Assembly: GCA_937899715.1 (NCBI GenBank)
Contig: CALCNX010000022.1
Coordinates: forward strand, 1-24,909
Origin: an uncultured bacterium
GTDB lineage: Bacteria; Bacteroidota; Ignavibacteria; Kapaibacteriales; UBA4661
Length of the DNA stretch: 24,909 nt
Direction of reading: 5' to 3'
The position numbers and the translations under genes were made by a program. Position 1 is the stretch's first letter; each line of letters begins with the position of its first letter. Of this stretch, positions 7,076 to 14,976 are shown one piece after another. Under the pieces are notes generated by a model. It ran no database searches and was not told the DNA's origin. It saw only the letters and a program-made list of their open reading frames with translations.

Positions 7076-8794
7076 ATGCGTCCCATTATTGCAATCATCC
7101 TTTTCGCCTGTACTTGTGCAGTGCAGACGACAGATACATTTGCCCAAAGTGCAAGCAAATCCAACGCTTTGGAAAGCGGTCTCTTTGCTCGCAAAAGCAT
7201 AACCCTCGTACCTCTTGCCGTGAACGATGCTGATTACAGATTCTTAGTAGAAAAAACCGAAGCTGGCTTACGGACAGCCGGCGCTCGTTTCGACTATAAT
7301 TACGTCAGTGCTGATGCACTCCGCCAGGCACAAACAATATTTGCCAGCCAACGCTTTTTCGCCGATAGTCTGGATAAAAATGAAAACATACAAGCACTCA
7401 CAGCAGCCGTGCGCCAGTCAGGCGTGTTGGAGCGCATTATAGCGCAAGCCGGAAATATTGATTCGCTGAATGCCCGCAATAACCGCATGAAACGCCGCAT
7501 TACGACAAGTTCGGCGCAGTCGCGTGGAATCGAAGGTATTAGCGCCAAAGAAATATTTAGCTTGGTCAATGGTGCTTTTATCGGTGTTCCCATTTTGACC
7601 CGCGTCGGTGCAAGTGCGCAAGACCGCGACATTGTAAACGCAAAAGGTTTTATTTACTGGATGCAAATAGAAGTGCCGCCACTTGCAGCATGGGGCAATA
7701 ACGATTTGCCACCGTGGGAAAAAGTAACGCTTCTTCCCATTAAGCAACGCAGAGCATTGGGTGGGGCAGTACGTATCGGAAAGGAAACGGAAGGCGAGTT
7801 AAAAGCAACAGCGATGACAGCATTTGTGCAGGAGATATTTGATTTGGCAGCATCGGTGCCGGAACTCAAGCCACGCGCAACTCTTCAACAAGTGAGCGAC
7901 GGCATTCGCCTTGATGTCGGCAGCCGTGAAGCAGTCTATCTCGACCAAGGGTACGAGGTATTTGAGACACAGATGGGGTTAGACGGCACACTTTCTTCCG
8001 TACGCAAAGGGTTTGTGCGCATTGGCGACGTTGCCAACAACGAACAAAAAATGGATGCTCTCAGCGCGGCATATCCTACAACCTTCGGCAGCCTTGATGT
8101 CGGCATGAGTGCTGTAGCTCACGACCAATTTATTGATTTTGTTCTTCGCCCCAGCTACCGCACACTACAAATTCCACAGGCATCCGTGAATAATCTTTTC
8201 AGAGCAAATTTGATCTCTGCAAGTGCTACGTCGTCCTATAATCTTAATGCGTCGCTTCTCTTCAATATGGCGCGGTCTTTCGGTATCCCTCAGTTTTTTC
8301 TGGGTATTGACGGCGGCATAGGCTTGGTGAACATGAACCTTGTGGCGGGGGAACAGCAACAGCAGGGGACAAATACAGCAATAAGCATTAACCAGCCATT
8401 GATGGTGGAAGGCTCAGTCGTAGCGGTGAAAAAGTTTTGGCTGGGCGGATTAGCAGCAGTCATTGAGGCAAATATCGGTATCAATTCCTTGCATCTTTCG
8501 GGTTTGTATGGTGGCAGGCAATGGTCGCTGAGGTACGGCACATTTTCGTTTGCCGCAGGTCTAAATGCGGGCGTGGAATTTACTATCAGTCCGGATATGA
8601 TTATTGGTCTCGACGCAGGCTATCGCGCGGTTCTACCGGTAACCGCACTCACCTTAAACATTGACGGTAGTGCCGAAAGCATCATTACCCAACTTGACCA
8701 AGCCGACCTATGGCGACGCGGTGAACTTGGCAGTATCAATTTGGGCGGCTTGCGAGCAGGAATCAGAGCCACCTTCACGATTCCTGCGTTTTAG
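7076..8794 (+). CDS. Exported protein with probable outer-membrane beta-barrel C-terminus
   Basis: The ATG at 7076 gives a clean signal peptide (MRPIIAIILFACTCAVQ ... TFAQ). The frame is open from 6968, but that extension would read through the leader hairpin. The mature protein is ~550 residues. The first ~320 are mixed alpha/beta with no recognised family. The last ~200 alternate hydrophobic and polar residues, are rich in Gly/Asn/aromatics (LGIDGGIGLVNMN, LGGLAAVIEANIGIN, FSFAAGLNAGVEF), and end in a terminal Phe (RATFTIPAF). That is the profile of an outer-membrane barrel with a C-terminal BAM signal. It lies in the five-gene exported set. The function is unknown. Confidence 0.75.
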   Translation: MRPIIAIILFACTCAVQTTDTFAQSASKSNALESGLFARKSITLVPLAVNDADYRFLVEKTEAGLRTAGARFDYNYVSADALRQAQTIFASQRFFADSLDKNENIQALTAAVRQSGVLERIIAQAGNIDSLNARNNRMKRRITTSSAQSRGIEGISAKEIFSLVNGAFIGVPILTRVGASAQDRDIVNAKGFIYWMQIEVPPLAAWGNNDLPPWEKVTLLPIKQRRALGGAVRIGKETEGELKATAMTAFVQEIFDLAASVPELKPRATLQQVSDGIRLDVGSREAVYLDQGYEVFETQMGLDGTLSSVRKGFVRIGDVANNEQKMDALSAAYPTTFGSLDVGMSAVAHDQFIDFVLRPSYRTLQIPQASVNNLFRANLISASATSSYNLNASLLFNMARSFGIPQFFLGIDGGIGLVNMNLVAGEQQQQGTNTAISINQPLMVEGSVVAVKKFWLGGLAAVIEANIGINSLHLSGLYGGRQWSLRYGTFSFAAGLNAGVEFTISPDMIIGLDAGYRAVLPVTALTLNIDGSAESIITQLDQADLWRRGELGSINLGGLRAGIRATFTIPAF

Positions 8795-8853
8795 TGCATA
8801 TCGCTCAATTTTTCAAGGATACTTTTTCTTCACTCATTATTCCCCAAAGTACG

Positions 8854-9375
8854 ATGAATCGCAACATAATAACCGCAACGAGTACACTCTTGGTGCTGCT
8901 TCTCTTCAGCGCATGTGCCACTATCACACTCCCGACCTCCAAAGAAGCAACATTCCTAGAGAACATCGAAGGCAAGGACGATAAATACTTAGCTTGGGGC
9001 ATTGGCGCAAACAATGCCGAAGCCGAAACCGATGCTCTCAAAGCTGCCGTCTATGCTGCCATGCTGGGCGGTGCCGCCGGAAACAGCGTCGGACTGGTGA
9101 GCGCACAGGAACAAGCCAAACCCGGCATGGATGCACGCATCACTAAATTTTTTGATGACCCCGCCACGTGGTCACGCTTTGTACGCAACACCAGCCAAGG
9201 GCGCATTGACCCCGACAAACGCTTGGTGGCAAACGTTCTGGGCAAAGACGGAAGCGGGAAAGCTGTGCAGGTACAGGCTATCAAGCTCGGCGTGGAAGTC
9301 ATTGTCGCCCGCAAAGCACTCCGCGAATACCTCGAAGTCAATCAGTTTATCGGCGGGATGCGCATTGGTAATTAA
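8854..9375 (+). CDS. Lipoprotein, LPP20-like
   Basis: The 173-residue protein starts at the ATG at 8854. It has a lipoprotein signal ending in the lipobox LFSAC (Cys21). The frame is open from a GTG at 8794 that overlaps the previous stop codon. After the lipidated Cys comes IEGKDDKYLAWGIGANNAEAETDALKAAVYAAML. This resembles the 'ARG-A-A...A-DAL-AA' opening of LPP20/FlgT-N type domains, in which an early strand leads to an Ala-rich helix. LPP20-type lipoproteins are often encoded with CsgG- or DUF6175-like partners in Bacteroidota, which matches the next gene. Family membership rests on the motif pattern only. Confidence 0.6.
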   Translation: MNRNIITATSTLLVLLLFSACATITLPTSKEATFLENIEGKDDKYLAWGIGANNAEAETDALKAAVYAAMLGGAAGNSVGLVSAQEQAKPGMDARITKFFDDPATWSRFVRNTSQGRIDPDKRLVANVLGKDGSGKAVQVQAIKLGVEVIVARKALREYLEVNQFIGGMRIGN

Positions 9376-9408
9376 CGATTTCCCAGAATATCTATCTCTT
9401 TCACAATC

Positions 9409-10278
9409 ATGCTGACAAAACAGATTTCAAAACATTTTTTTGTCGCTTGCACCCTGATTCTATCAGGTTTCGCGTCGGCATTCGCCCAAACTACAGAAAT
9501 ACCCCAACTCGCGCAACCCAAGCTCATCGCGCTGCCGCGAAGTTTGAAACAGGAAAATCCGCTTGAATTGATGAAAACAAATGCAAACATCAATTCTGCA
9601 GCCGCCGCCATCAAGCAGACACTGGTGGAGCGCAAACTGGAGGTCGCGGACTTGGAAGGCGCGGTGAGCAATTACGACGCACTTCGGGCTTCCATGAAAA
9701 ATCTGGATATGGATCAAAACGCGCTTCTAGCCTCGGCTGCCGATGCGGATGTGTATGTGGAATTCACGCTGGAGCTCATCAAAGAAGGTCCGACCACCAA
9801 AGCCAAAGTAATTCTGAACGTGAAAGAATCTGCCACAGCAAAAACGCTGGGCAGTTCCGAAGGTGTTTCGCCGTCGCTGGCGACAAGCGATATTTCCTCG
9901 CTGTGTGCTTTGGCGGTGAATAATTGCATTGAGCGTGTGATGGAGCAGATACGCGGCTATTGGAGCGAAGTCCCGCAGCGCGGCAAACCGATTATGCTCA
10001 CAATCAATACTGCCAATACCAAAATCAATGCTGAACTGCCGAATGGGAAATTCATTGATGGCGAAATTGAGGACTTTCTGAAAAAAAATGCGAAAACCTT
10101 TCGGAATTCCATGTCCACCGACAATACGCTTATGTTCAATCCCGTGTATGTGGATTATGTGAAGTACGACAGTCCGAGCAAGTTCGGGCGCGAGCTACGC
10201 ACCTTTTTCAGCAAGGAACTGGGTATGAAAATTAACCTCAAAAATGTTGGTAAATCTATCCGCATCGAAGCGGAATAA
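9409..10278 (+). CDS. DUF6175-family exported protein
   Basis: The 289-residue protein has a signal peptide (FFVACTLILSGFASAFA, cut before QTTE). The layout matches DUF6175 proteins of Bacteroidota as I know them. After a short strand (LIALPRSLKQENP) comes a helix pair (NINSAAAAIKQTLVERKLEVADLEGAV), then strands around ADADVYVEFTLEL, then a second half with a conserved series (NGKFIDGEIEDFLKKN ... FNPVYVDYVKYDSPSKFGRELRTFFSKEL). The biochemical role of the family is unknown. It lies 33 bp after the LPP20-like gene and 12 bp before the next gene, so the three are almost certainly co-transcribed. Confidence 0.7.
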   Translation: MLTKQISKHFFVACTLILSGFASAFAQTTEIPQLAQPKLIALPRSLKQENPLELMKTNANINSAAAAIKQTLVERKLEVADLEGAVSNYDALRASMKNLDMDQNALLASAADADVYVEFTLELIKEGPTTKAKVILNVKESATAKTLGSSEGVSPSLATSDISSLCALAVNNCIERVMEQIRGYWSEVPQRGKPIMLTINTANTKINAELPNGKFIDGEIEDFLKKNAKTFRNSMSTDNTLMFNPVYVDYVKYDSPSKFGRELRTFFSKELGMKINLKNVGKSIRIEAE

Positions 10279-10290
10279 AGGAGTTTGGCT

Positions 10291-11253
10291 GTGAAACGAT
10301 GTTTATATTTGGCAATGGTTGTATGCGTGATTTGCTCGGCGGTTTCGCTGCAAGCACAGATACAATCAGGCTACTTTGTCGCTCCGTCCGATAAACTGAG
10401 CGCCGAGTCAAGGCAATACCTCGACAACAAAATCCGCGTGGCGATGAACAACGTCGGCGCAATTCCGTCCGATGGGTATTTCCCGATGGTAACGGTCTTG
10501 AAGTACAGCGAAATCGAAGTGCTGGAGATTTCCGGTATGCGCACGATGTACAAATCTATTGGCGAAGTATCCTTGCAGGTAATTATGGATGGCGTAAATG
10601 GTGGCAAAGAATCCCTTTTGGGCGCAATAACATTTAAGCTGGAGGGAGCAGGGACTTCTAAACAAAACGCCATGATGACTGCCATTCGGAATGTAACGAT
10701 TCCCGATGCCGACCTCAAGGCGTTGTATCAGCGAGTGAGCGCCAGCTACAAACAGGCTGCGGAAGTGAACTGTAATCTGCTCTTGCAAGAAGCGAAAAAA
10801 CGTTTTGCCCAGAAGCAGTATCAAGAAAGCGTTGATTTGGCAATGGAAATCACGCCCAGTTGCTCGACCTACAAAGCCGCACAACAACTGGTAGCACAAA
10901 TAACCGAAGAGTATTCGGAACGACGCTTGCGCGAGGCACAGCAATTTTTCACGCAAGGCAATGATGATGCCGGCGCCCAAGCTGCATCGGATGTGCTGAA
11001 GAATAGCAAGTCTTTTGCGGCTGCACAAAAAATCCTTACGACCATCGTCCAGCGCAAGGACGCAAAGCAAAAGCGTGAGGATGCGGTCATTGCTTCCGAT
11101 AAAGCAGCAGAGCGGAGTTTGCAACGTCTTGTGATTACAACTTCGGGCGACGTAGCCAAAACAGAAGCTCGCAGTGCGGAGAACATTGCGCGTTCGCGCA
11201 TGGTAGCAGAAGAGCGCTACAACGCGATGTGGGTACGAATGTTGACGCGGTAA
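10291..11253 (+). CDS. Exported protein with TPR-like helical C-terminal half
   Basis: The start is the GTG at 10291, with AAAGGAG at 10277-10283, seven bases upstream. The in-frame TTG at 10285 is too close to that site. This gives 320 residues with a signal peptide (MKRCLYLAMVVCVICSAVSLQAQ). The N-terminal half is alpha/beta (KIRVAMNNVGAI ... SIGEVSLQVIMDGVNGGK). The C-terminal half is helical, with repeat-like units (LLLQEAKKRFAQKQYQESVDLA; RLREAQQFFTQGNDDAGAQAA) that look TPR-like. Similar uncharacterised proteins occur beside DUF6175/LPP20-like genes in Bacteroidota; this is from memory, not a search. It is the last gene of the exported set. Confidence 0.75.
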   Translation: MKRCLYLAMVVCVICSAVSLQAQIQSGYFVAPSDKLSAESRQYLDNKIRVAMNNVGAIPSDGYFPMVTVLKYSEIEVLEISGMRTMYKSIGEVSLQVIMDGVNGGKESLLGAITFKLEGAGTSKQNAMMTAIRNVTIPDADLKALYQRVSASYKQAAEVNCNLLLQEAKKRFAQKQYQESVDLAMEITPSCSTYKAAQQLVAQITEEYSERRLREAQQFFTQGNDDAGAQAASDVLKNSKSFAAAQKILTTIVQRKDAKQKREDAVIASDKAAERSLQRLVITTSGDVAKTEARSAENIARSRMVAEERYNAMWVRMLTR

Positions 11254-11274
11254 CTAAAGGAGATTTGAGTATTG

Positions 11275-11314
11275 AGCGGTGGTATGGCTTCCCCGAGTTA
11301 TGCTGCCGCTTTTT
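11275..11314 (+). terminator. Intrinsic terminator closing the exported-protein operon
   Basis: AGCGGTGGTAT (11275-11285) pairs with ATGCTGCCGCT (11300-11310). The 11 pairs include three G-U, the loop has 14 bases, and TTTT follows. A well-formed AAAGGAG (11256-11262) just after the last stop codon leads to a TTG at 11272 and a 14-codon frame that runs through the hairpin. This may be the footprint of a lost downstream gene. Confidence 0.6.
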
Positions 11315-11316
11315 GA

Positions 11317-11520
11317 CTACAAGGTTTCAATATACGTTTGCATCAATCCGACTAGATTTCGAGCAGTTGCTATGTCCCGTTCTGTTTCCACGGGGCTGAG
11401 TTCTTCGGGAAATTCGTAAAAGTAACCCGCTTCCAATGAATTTCAGTAACTGTCCAAACAGGCATTTTAGTCTTTCAAGCAAAATACTAATCTGCTTCAC
11501 AATTTGATACTCACCATAAT
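11317..11520 (-). pseudogene. Decayed small gene, possibly four-helix-bundle (23S IVP-like) type
   Basis: The minus-strand frame 11442-11317 reads NSLEAGYFYEFPEELSP and then VETERDIATARNLVGLMQTYIETL, ending at TAG. It looks like a genuine C-terminus but begins after a stop codon. The preceding helix-like segment (YQIVKQISILLERLKCLFGQLL) lies in a different frame. The aromatic-Gly-Tyr turn followed by an amphipathic last helix resembles four-helix-bundle proteins of the 23S rRNA intervening-sequence family. The gene appears frameshifted and lacks its 5' part. Apart from this remnant, the terminator and the antitoxin promoter region, 11254-11608 holds nothing recognisable. Confidence 0.4.
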
Positions 11521-11608
11521 TTGGAAAAATGAAGTAAAACGGCGTATATTTTGTCCTATTATTTGTCCCATAAACAGGATGTTTTTTGTACTTTTTTATT
11601 AGCACAAA

Positions 11609-11905
11609 ATGGTGCGACCTCATTTACTTTCCGATATTCTGCCGCTCTCGGATTTTCGTGCCAATGCCGCAGCACTCTTGGAACAACTCCACAATACGCA
11701 CCGACCGCTCGTGATAACACAACATGGGAAAAGTGCGGCAGTTGTGCTTAACCCACAAGATTACGAAAACCTTCTGGAACGCATTGAGATGTTGAGCGAT
11801 ATTCGTGCTGCCAATACTGATATTGAGCAGGGGAAAACACATTCTCAAGCGGCTGCGAAAACGCAGGCAATGGAACATCTTCGCAAGCGTCGCACGAAAT
11901 CGTGA
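11609..11905 (+). CDS. Phd/YefM-family antitoxin
   Basis: The 98-residue protein has the family's N-terminal DNA-binding fold: ILPLSDFRANAAALLEQL then RPLVITQHGKSAAVVLNPQDYENLLERIEML. A polar C-terminal tail (residues ~70-98) of the kind that neutralises a toxin follows. Such antitoxins normally precede a RelE-, ParE- or Doc-type toxin on the same strand. Here the next gene is convergent, ends 8 bp away, and carries a Fic/Doc domain. The antitoxin is therefore either orphaned or works with a partner in tail-to-tail arrangement. It probably represses its own promoter. Confidence 0.85.
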   Translation: MVRPHLLSDILPLSDFRANAAALLEQLHNTHRPLVITQHGKSAAVVLNPQDYENLLERIEMLSDIRAANTDIEQGKTHSQAAAKTQAMEHLRKRRTKS

Positions 11906-11913
11906 ACTGCCCT

Positions 11914-12873
11914 TTACGTTCTGTTCAAAATACTCAGAATAACCTTCTTTACCGTTTCCATTTCATCGCGTTTGCTGGATGCCACAAAGAGCGTCAGCGA
12001 CGCAAGAGCATCGTTACTGATAACAGTATCGTTGTCGGCATTTCGGAGTGCATCGTTATGTTCCAAGAAATACAGAAAACACGCCGCACCGATGCGCTTA
12101 TTGCCGTCAGCAAAGGCGTGGTTTTTCACTATCAGATACAACAATGTCGCGGCTTTTTCCTCAATACTTGGATACAATTCCGCGCCCCCGAAACTTTGCC
12201 GAATTTGTTCAATCGCGCTCTCAAACCCGCTATCTTTCGGCTTTGCAAATACGTCGGAGGCAAATGCGGATTGCATGGAGCCGATAACATCCAGATATTC
12301 TTCTCGCGTGGGATAAACAGCAGGGCGCAGGGTTTTGCCTTCGGTGTCTAAGGTCTCGTGGTCGTAATCATCCAGCAGCGCCAAGCCTTCGGCAAAGAGC
12401 AGTAAGGTTTCCGTGTCGGCGTGGTCTTCGATTGCTCTGCTCAAAATACGAATACCTGTTTTGAGCGTTTCCACCTGCATTTGTTTTTCTGCCAGACGTT
12501 GTTCATTGAGAGCATAGCCTTGCACGAGAAACTCTTTCAAGCGTCGGGTTGCCCATTGGCGAAATTGTGTACCACGTTTAGAATTAACACGATAACCCAC
12601 AGAGATAATAGCATCAAGATTGTAAAATTTAATTGTTCTTTTGACAGTTCTTGAGCCTTCTTGCTGAACTACCGAGAAAAGCTCGGTAGTTGCTGTTTCC
12701 TCCAACTCGCCCTCAGTGTAGATATTTTTGAGGTGCAAGCCTATCGTATCACTGTCTTTATCAAAAACTTCCGCCATTAACTTTTGCGAAAGCCATACCG
12801 TTTCGCCCTCAAAACGCACATTGACGGTGATTTGATTGTCTGGTAATTGGTAAATCTCAATGCTGTTATTCAT
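11914..12873 (-). CDS. RhuM-family protein with C-terminal Fic/Doc domain
   Basis: The 319-residue protein opens with the RhuM/virulence-protein domain (QITVNVRFEGETVWLSQKLM ... IYTEGELEETATTELFSVVQQEG ... YNLDAIISVGYRVNSKRGTQFRQWATR). These are typical phrases of that family. A Fic/Doc domain follows, with the catalytic loop HAFADGNKRIGA (about residues 251-262). His, the acidic residue, GNKR and the Gly are in place; the last Arg of classic Fic AMP-transferases is absent, which is more Doc-like. Known Fic/Doc enzymes modify proteins with AMP or phosphate and can act as toxins. It is the last gene of the minus-strand island, 35 bp after the small putative antitoxin at 12909-13115, and convergent with a Phd antitoxin. 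Confidence 0.88.
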   Translation of the reverse strand: MNNSIEIYQLPDNQITVNVRFEGETVWLSQKLMAEVFDKDSDTIGLHLKNIYTEGELEETATTELFSVVQQEGSRTVKRTIKFYNLDAIISVGYRVNSKRGTQFRQWATRRLKEFLVQGYALNEQRLAEKQMQVETLKTGIRILSRAIEDHADTETLLLFAEGLALLDDYDHETLDTEGKTLRPAVYPTREEYLDVIGSMQSAFASDVFAKPKDSGFESAIEQIRQSFGGAELYPSIEEKAATLLYLIVKNHAFADGNKRIGAACFLYFLEHNDALRNADNDTVISNDALASLTLFVASSKRDEMETVKKVILSILNRT

Positions 12874-12908
12874 ATCCCAAATTCCTTGTTCAGTGTGTAG
12901 TGGTCATT

Positions 12909-13115
12909 TCATGGTCTTGAAGTCTGCTCTAGCCGTGCTTCCGCTTCCAACTCATCAGGATGCTTCCTGACAACCGTACCATTCTCCCATACCGGAATCG
13001 TCAAGCCTGCTTTGCGGGCTTCGTCGCGGGCAGCTTTTGCGGCGCGGAGCATGGCGGCTTCTGCGCCACGCATATCGGGGTCGTCAAGGCGAATAAGTGT
13101 TTCGTGAGTGTTCAT
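12909..13115 (-). CDS. Small putative antitoxin, copy 1 of 3
   Basis: This 68-residue protein starts at the ATG at 13115 with AAGGAAAG upstream. The core is AAMLRAAKAARDEARKAG then LTIPVWENGTVVRKHPDEL, with an acidic C-terminus. The same core is encoded at 15050-15301 and 17388-17609. The Ala/Arg helix followed by a short 'VWENG-V' strand is a pattern I associate with small proteins next to zeta-type kinases. Copy 2 directly follows a zeta gene, and this copy follows a stub of one. An antitoxin role is inferred from that context and is not established. Confidence 0.65.
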   Translation of the reverse strand: MNTHETLIRLDDPDMRGAEAAMLRAAKAARDEARKAGLTIPVWENGTVVRKHPDELEAEARLEQTSRP

Positions 13116-13120
13116 AGTTT

Positions 13121-13212
13121 CTTTCCTTCTGCAATGGGAATGGGGTGTGTCGGATAACGTTGTTTTTCCTGCCCCGCTCACGTCCGGCGAGGATGAGAAT
13201 GCGTTTGGTCAT
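13121..13212 (-). pseudogene. Zeta toxin stub: P-loop start plus frameshift and large deletion
   Basis: The ATG at 13212 overlaps the DUF1016 stop codon as ATGA. It begins MTKRILILAG, matching the zeta start at 15823 (MKRIIILAGPNGAGKTT). A +1 shift then moves the rest of the P-loop (SGAGKTTL) into another frame. About 90 bases after the ATG the sequence runs straight into the leader of small protein copy 1. Some 150 codons of kinase have been deleted. Confidence 0.75.
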
Positions 13213-14267
13213 GCCGCCTCCGATTTCTGCCGTGCTATGGCTATTGCTCGGTGTAACCGTTCCTGCAAAACCTCTTTCGGCGGTAAGACCGTCCAATACT
13301 CCGCCACACGAATATTGCTTTTGTCCAGTTGCAAGAGTTCGATGTGTTCTTCGTTTTTGCCTGTGCAAAGAATTAAGCCTATCGGCGCATTCTCGCCTTC
13401 AACGGTCTCGTATCGCTCCAAATAGCGCAAATACAGTTCCATTTGTCCTTTGTACGCTGCTTCAAATTCTCCGATTTTAAGGTCTATTGCCACAAGGCAT
13501 TTCAAACGACGGTGGAAAAAGAGCAGGTCAATAAAGTAATCGCGGGCATCAATCGTGATACGCTTTTGACGCGCCAAAAATGCAAAATCACTCCCCAGTT
13601 CGCTGATAAATTCCTGCAATGCCACCAAAATACTGCTCTCCAAATCTCGCTCGGAATACATTCCCCGCAAACCCAAGAAATCCAGGAAATACGGGTCGCG
13701 GAAGACCATATCGGGGCTAAGTTTCTGCTCGTTTTTGAGCACATTCAGGTCGTGGGCAATCGTTTCTTCCGGCTGCTTGCTAATGGCAGTGCGCTCGTAG
13801 AGCATAGATTGGACGCGCTCTCGAAGCGTCCGAAAACTCCAGTGCTCCAGTTTGCTCATTTCGATATAAAACTCGCGTTTGAGCGGGTCATTTACCGACA
13901 TAAGCAAGCGCAGATGCGACCAACTCAATTCTCTACACAGTGTGTAGAAAATCTGTTCATCAGGGAAGGCGCTGGCAAATTGCATACATTGTCGGAGCTG
14001 CTTTTCGCTCCAACCTGCCCCATACTCAACTGTTAATTCTCGCGCCAGCGTAGCGACAATCTTCTTCCCGTATTCGGCGCGTTCATTGCCTAAAACATCC
14101 GTATTGATGCGCCGCCCAACGTTCCAATAGAGCATACTCATGGCTGCATTGACCGTAACGGCAAGATGCTGTTTGCCTTCGTCAATGAGGGTGCGAATGT
14201 CGTGGAGAAGAGATTGTGTCTCGTGGGCGGGAAGAACCTTGTTGGTTGATGCTGTCTTGGTGTCCAT
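13209..14267 (-). CDS. DUF1016 (YhcG-type) PDDEXK nuclease-domain protein
   Basis: 352 residues from the ATG at 14267 (GAGGAAA five bases upstream); ATGs at 14291 and 14384 are possible but less supported. The N-terminal DUF1016 domain shows LLHDIRTLIDEGKQHLAV, MLYWNVGRRIN and AEYGKKIVATLARELT, then ELSWSHLRLLMSV. The C-terminal domain is the PDDEXK-like fold: FAFLARQKRITIDARDYFID, LLFFHRRLKCLVAIDLKIG and FEAAYKGQMELYLRYL, then APIGLILCTGKNEEHIELL. The acidic and Lys residues of the nuclease core (D in DLLF, D-K in IDLKIG) are visible. Family members are common in defence islands and beside type I RM genes. Its stop codon overlaps a zeta start (ATGA). Confidence 0.9.
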   Translation of the reverse strand: MDTKTASTNKVLPAHETQSLLHDIRTLIDEGKQHLAVTVNAAMSMLYWNVGRRINTDVLGNERAEYGKKIVATLARELTVEYGAGWSEKQLRQCMQFASAFPDEQIFYTLCRELSWSHLRLLMSVNDPLKREFYIEMSKLEHWSFRTLRERVQSMLYERTAISKQPEETIAHDLNVLKNEQKLSPDMVFRDPYFLDFLGLRGMYSERDLESSILVALQEFISELGSDFAFLARQKRITIDARDYFIDLLFFHRRLKCLVAIDLKIGEFEAAYKGQMELYLRYLERYETVEGENAPIGLILCTGKNEEHIELLQLDKSNIRVAEYWTVLPPKEVLQERLHRAIAIARQKSEAA

Positions 14268-14413
14268 TGTAATTTCCTCAATATGTGGCATGGTATTTTG
14301 CGCAACGGTGCGTTGCACTATTTCATCGGGGCAGGGCTTCGGCAAATTCAGGTATGTGAGATTGCACGGAGAAAAACCGCTCATGTCGGGGTTTGAGGAT
14401 TAAAAAGAGATGC

Positions 14414-14653
14414 TCATGCCGCCAACGATACAACTTCCACTTCTCGCCGCGCCGCTACTGCCAACATTGCAAGGCGTTCCAATTCTTGCGCTGTATCATT
14501 CTCAATCCACTCTTCGCCGCATTGGTCGCAGACTTTCGCCGGAACGCGCCGCGCCACAAACAACCGTCCTTGAATGTCGGCACTGAATGTGGTCAAGCCA
14601 TGTTCAATAGCACCGCCGCAAAGCGGGCAAGATTCTTGATGGGTCGTTTTCAT
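14414..14653 (-). CDS. YgiT-type zinc-finger antitoxin-like protein (copy 2)
   Basis: 79 residues. Two CxxC pairs (CPLCGG near residue 9, CDQCGEEW near residue 42) form the MqsA/YgiT N-terminal zinc site. VPAKVCDQCGE is the family signature. There is no C-terminal HTH, so this is the short YgiT form usually paired with DUF4258. The ATG overlaps the stop codon of the upstream DUF4258 gene (ATGA), which is broken by an amber codon. This makes a probably orphaned but intact antitoxin. Confidence 0.85.
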   Translation of the reverse strand: MKTTHQESCPLCGGAIEHGLTTFSADIQGRLFVARRVPAKVCDQCGEEWIENDTAQELERLAMLAVAARREVEVVSLAA

Positions 14654-14976
14654 TTCTTTTTCCGTGTGGTAAAATCTGGTTCAAAAATATCTAGTGAAGG
14701 CGTATATGCCGTGATAATGTACGCTTTTTTTGCTTCTTCGTCAAACGCCGCAACAACGTGTAACGGTTCATTATCTGTCATTGCAAAGACCAACGCACTT
14801 GGGAAAGGCGTATCATCGGAATATGGTTGGACGCATACGCCAGAACAAGCACACTCCAAAACGCGAGACTAGCTTATTCCACGCTCCAAGAGCCGCACAA
14901 GAACGTGTTTGCGCCATTCTACGCGACCTTCGAGAATTGCTTGCACAAATGCTGCGTGGTCGAAAGGAAATATCAT
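14650..14976 (-). pseudogene. DUF4258 toxin-like gene interrupted by an in-frame TAG
   Basis: One continuous frame of 108 codons reads MIFPFDHAAFVQAILEG ... KHVLVRLLERGIS, then TAG (14869-14871, codon 36), then SRVLECACSGV ... DDTPFPSALVFA ... PLHVVAAFDEEAKKAYIITAYTP. It aligns without gaps to the intact DUF4258 at 16727-17041 (HALLRMRTRKITSTEIL ... PLHIQVTAYHRKTVKVITGYEP). The amber codon sits where that protein has Ser. Only one base change is needed to explain the break. A second start after the stop codon would give a 69-residue fragment lacking the first helix. The ATG overlaps the end of methylase tail copy D (ATGA). Confidence 0.82.

Noticed and set aside
10408..11124. 238-codon minus-strand ORF
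   Set aside because: Fully antisense to the exported protein at 10291-11253, which has a signal peptide, Shine-Dalgarno and domain pattern.
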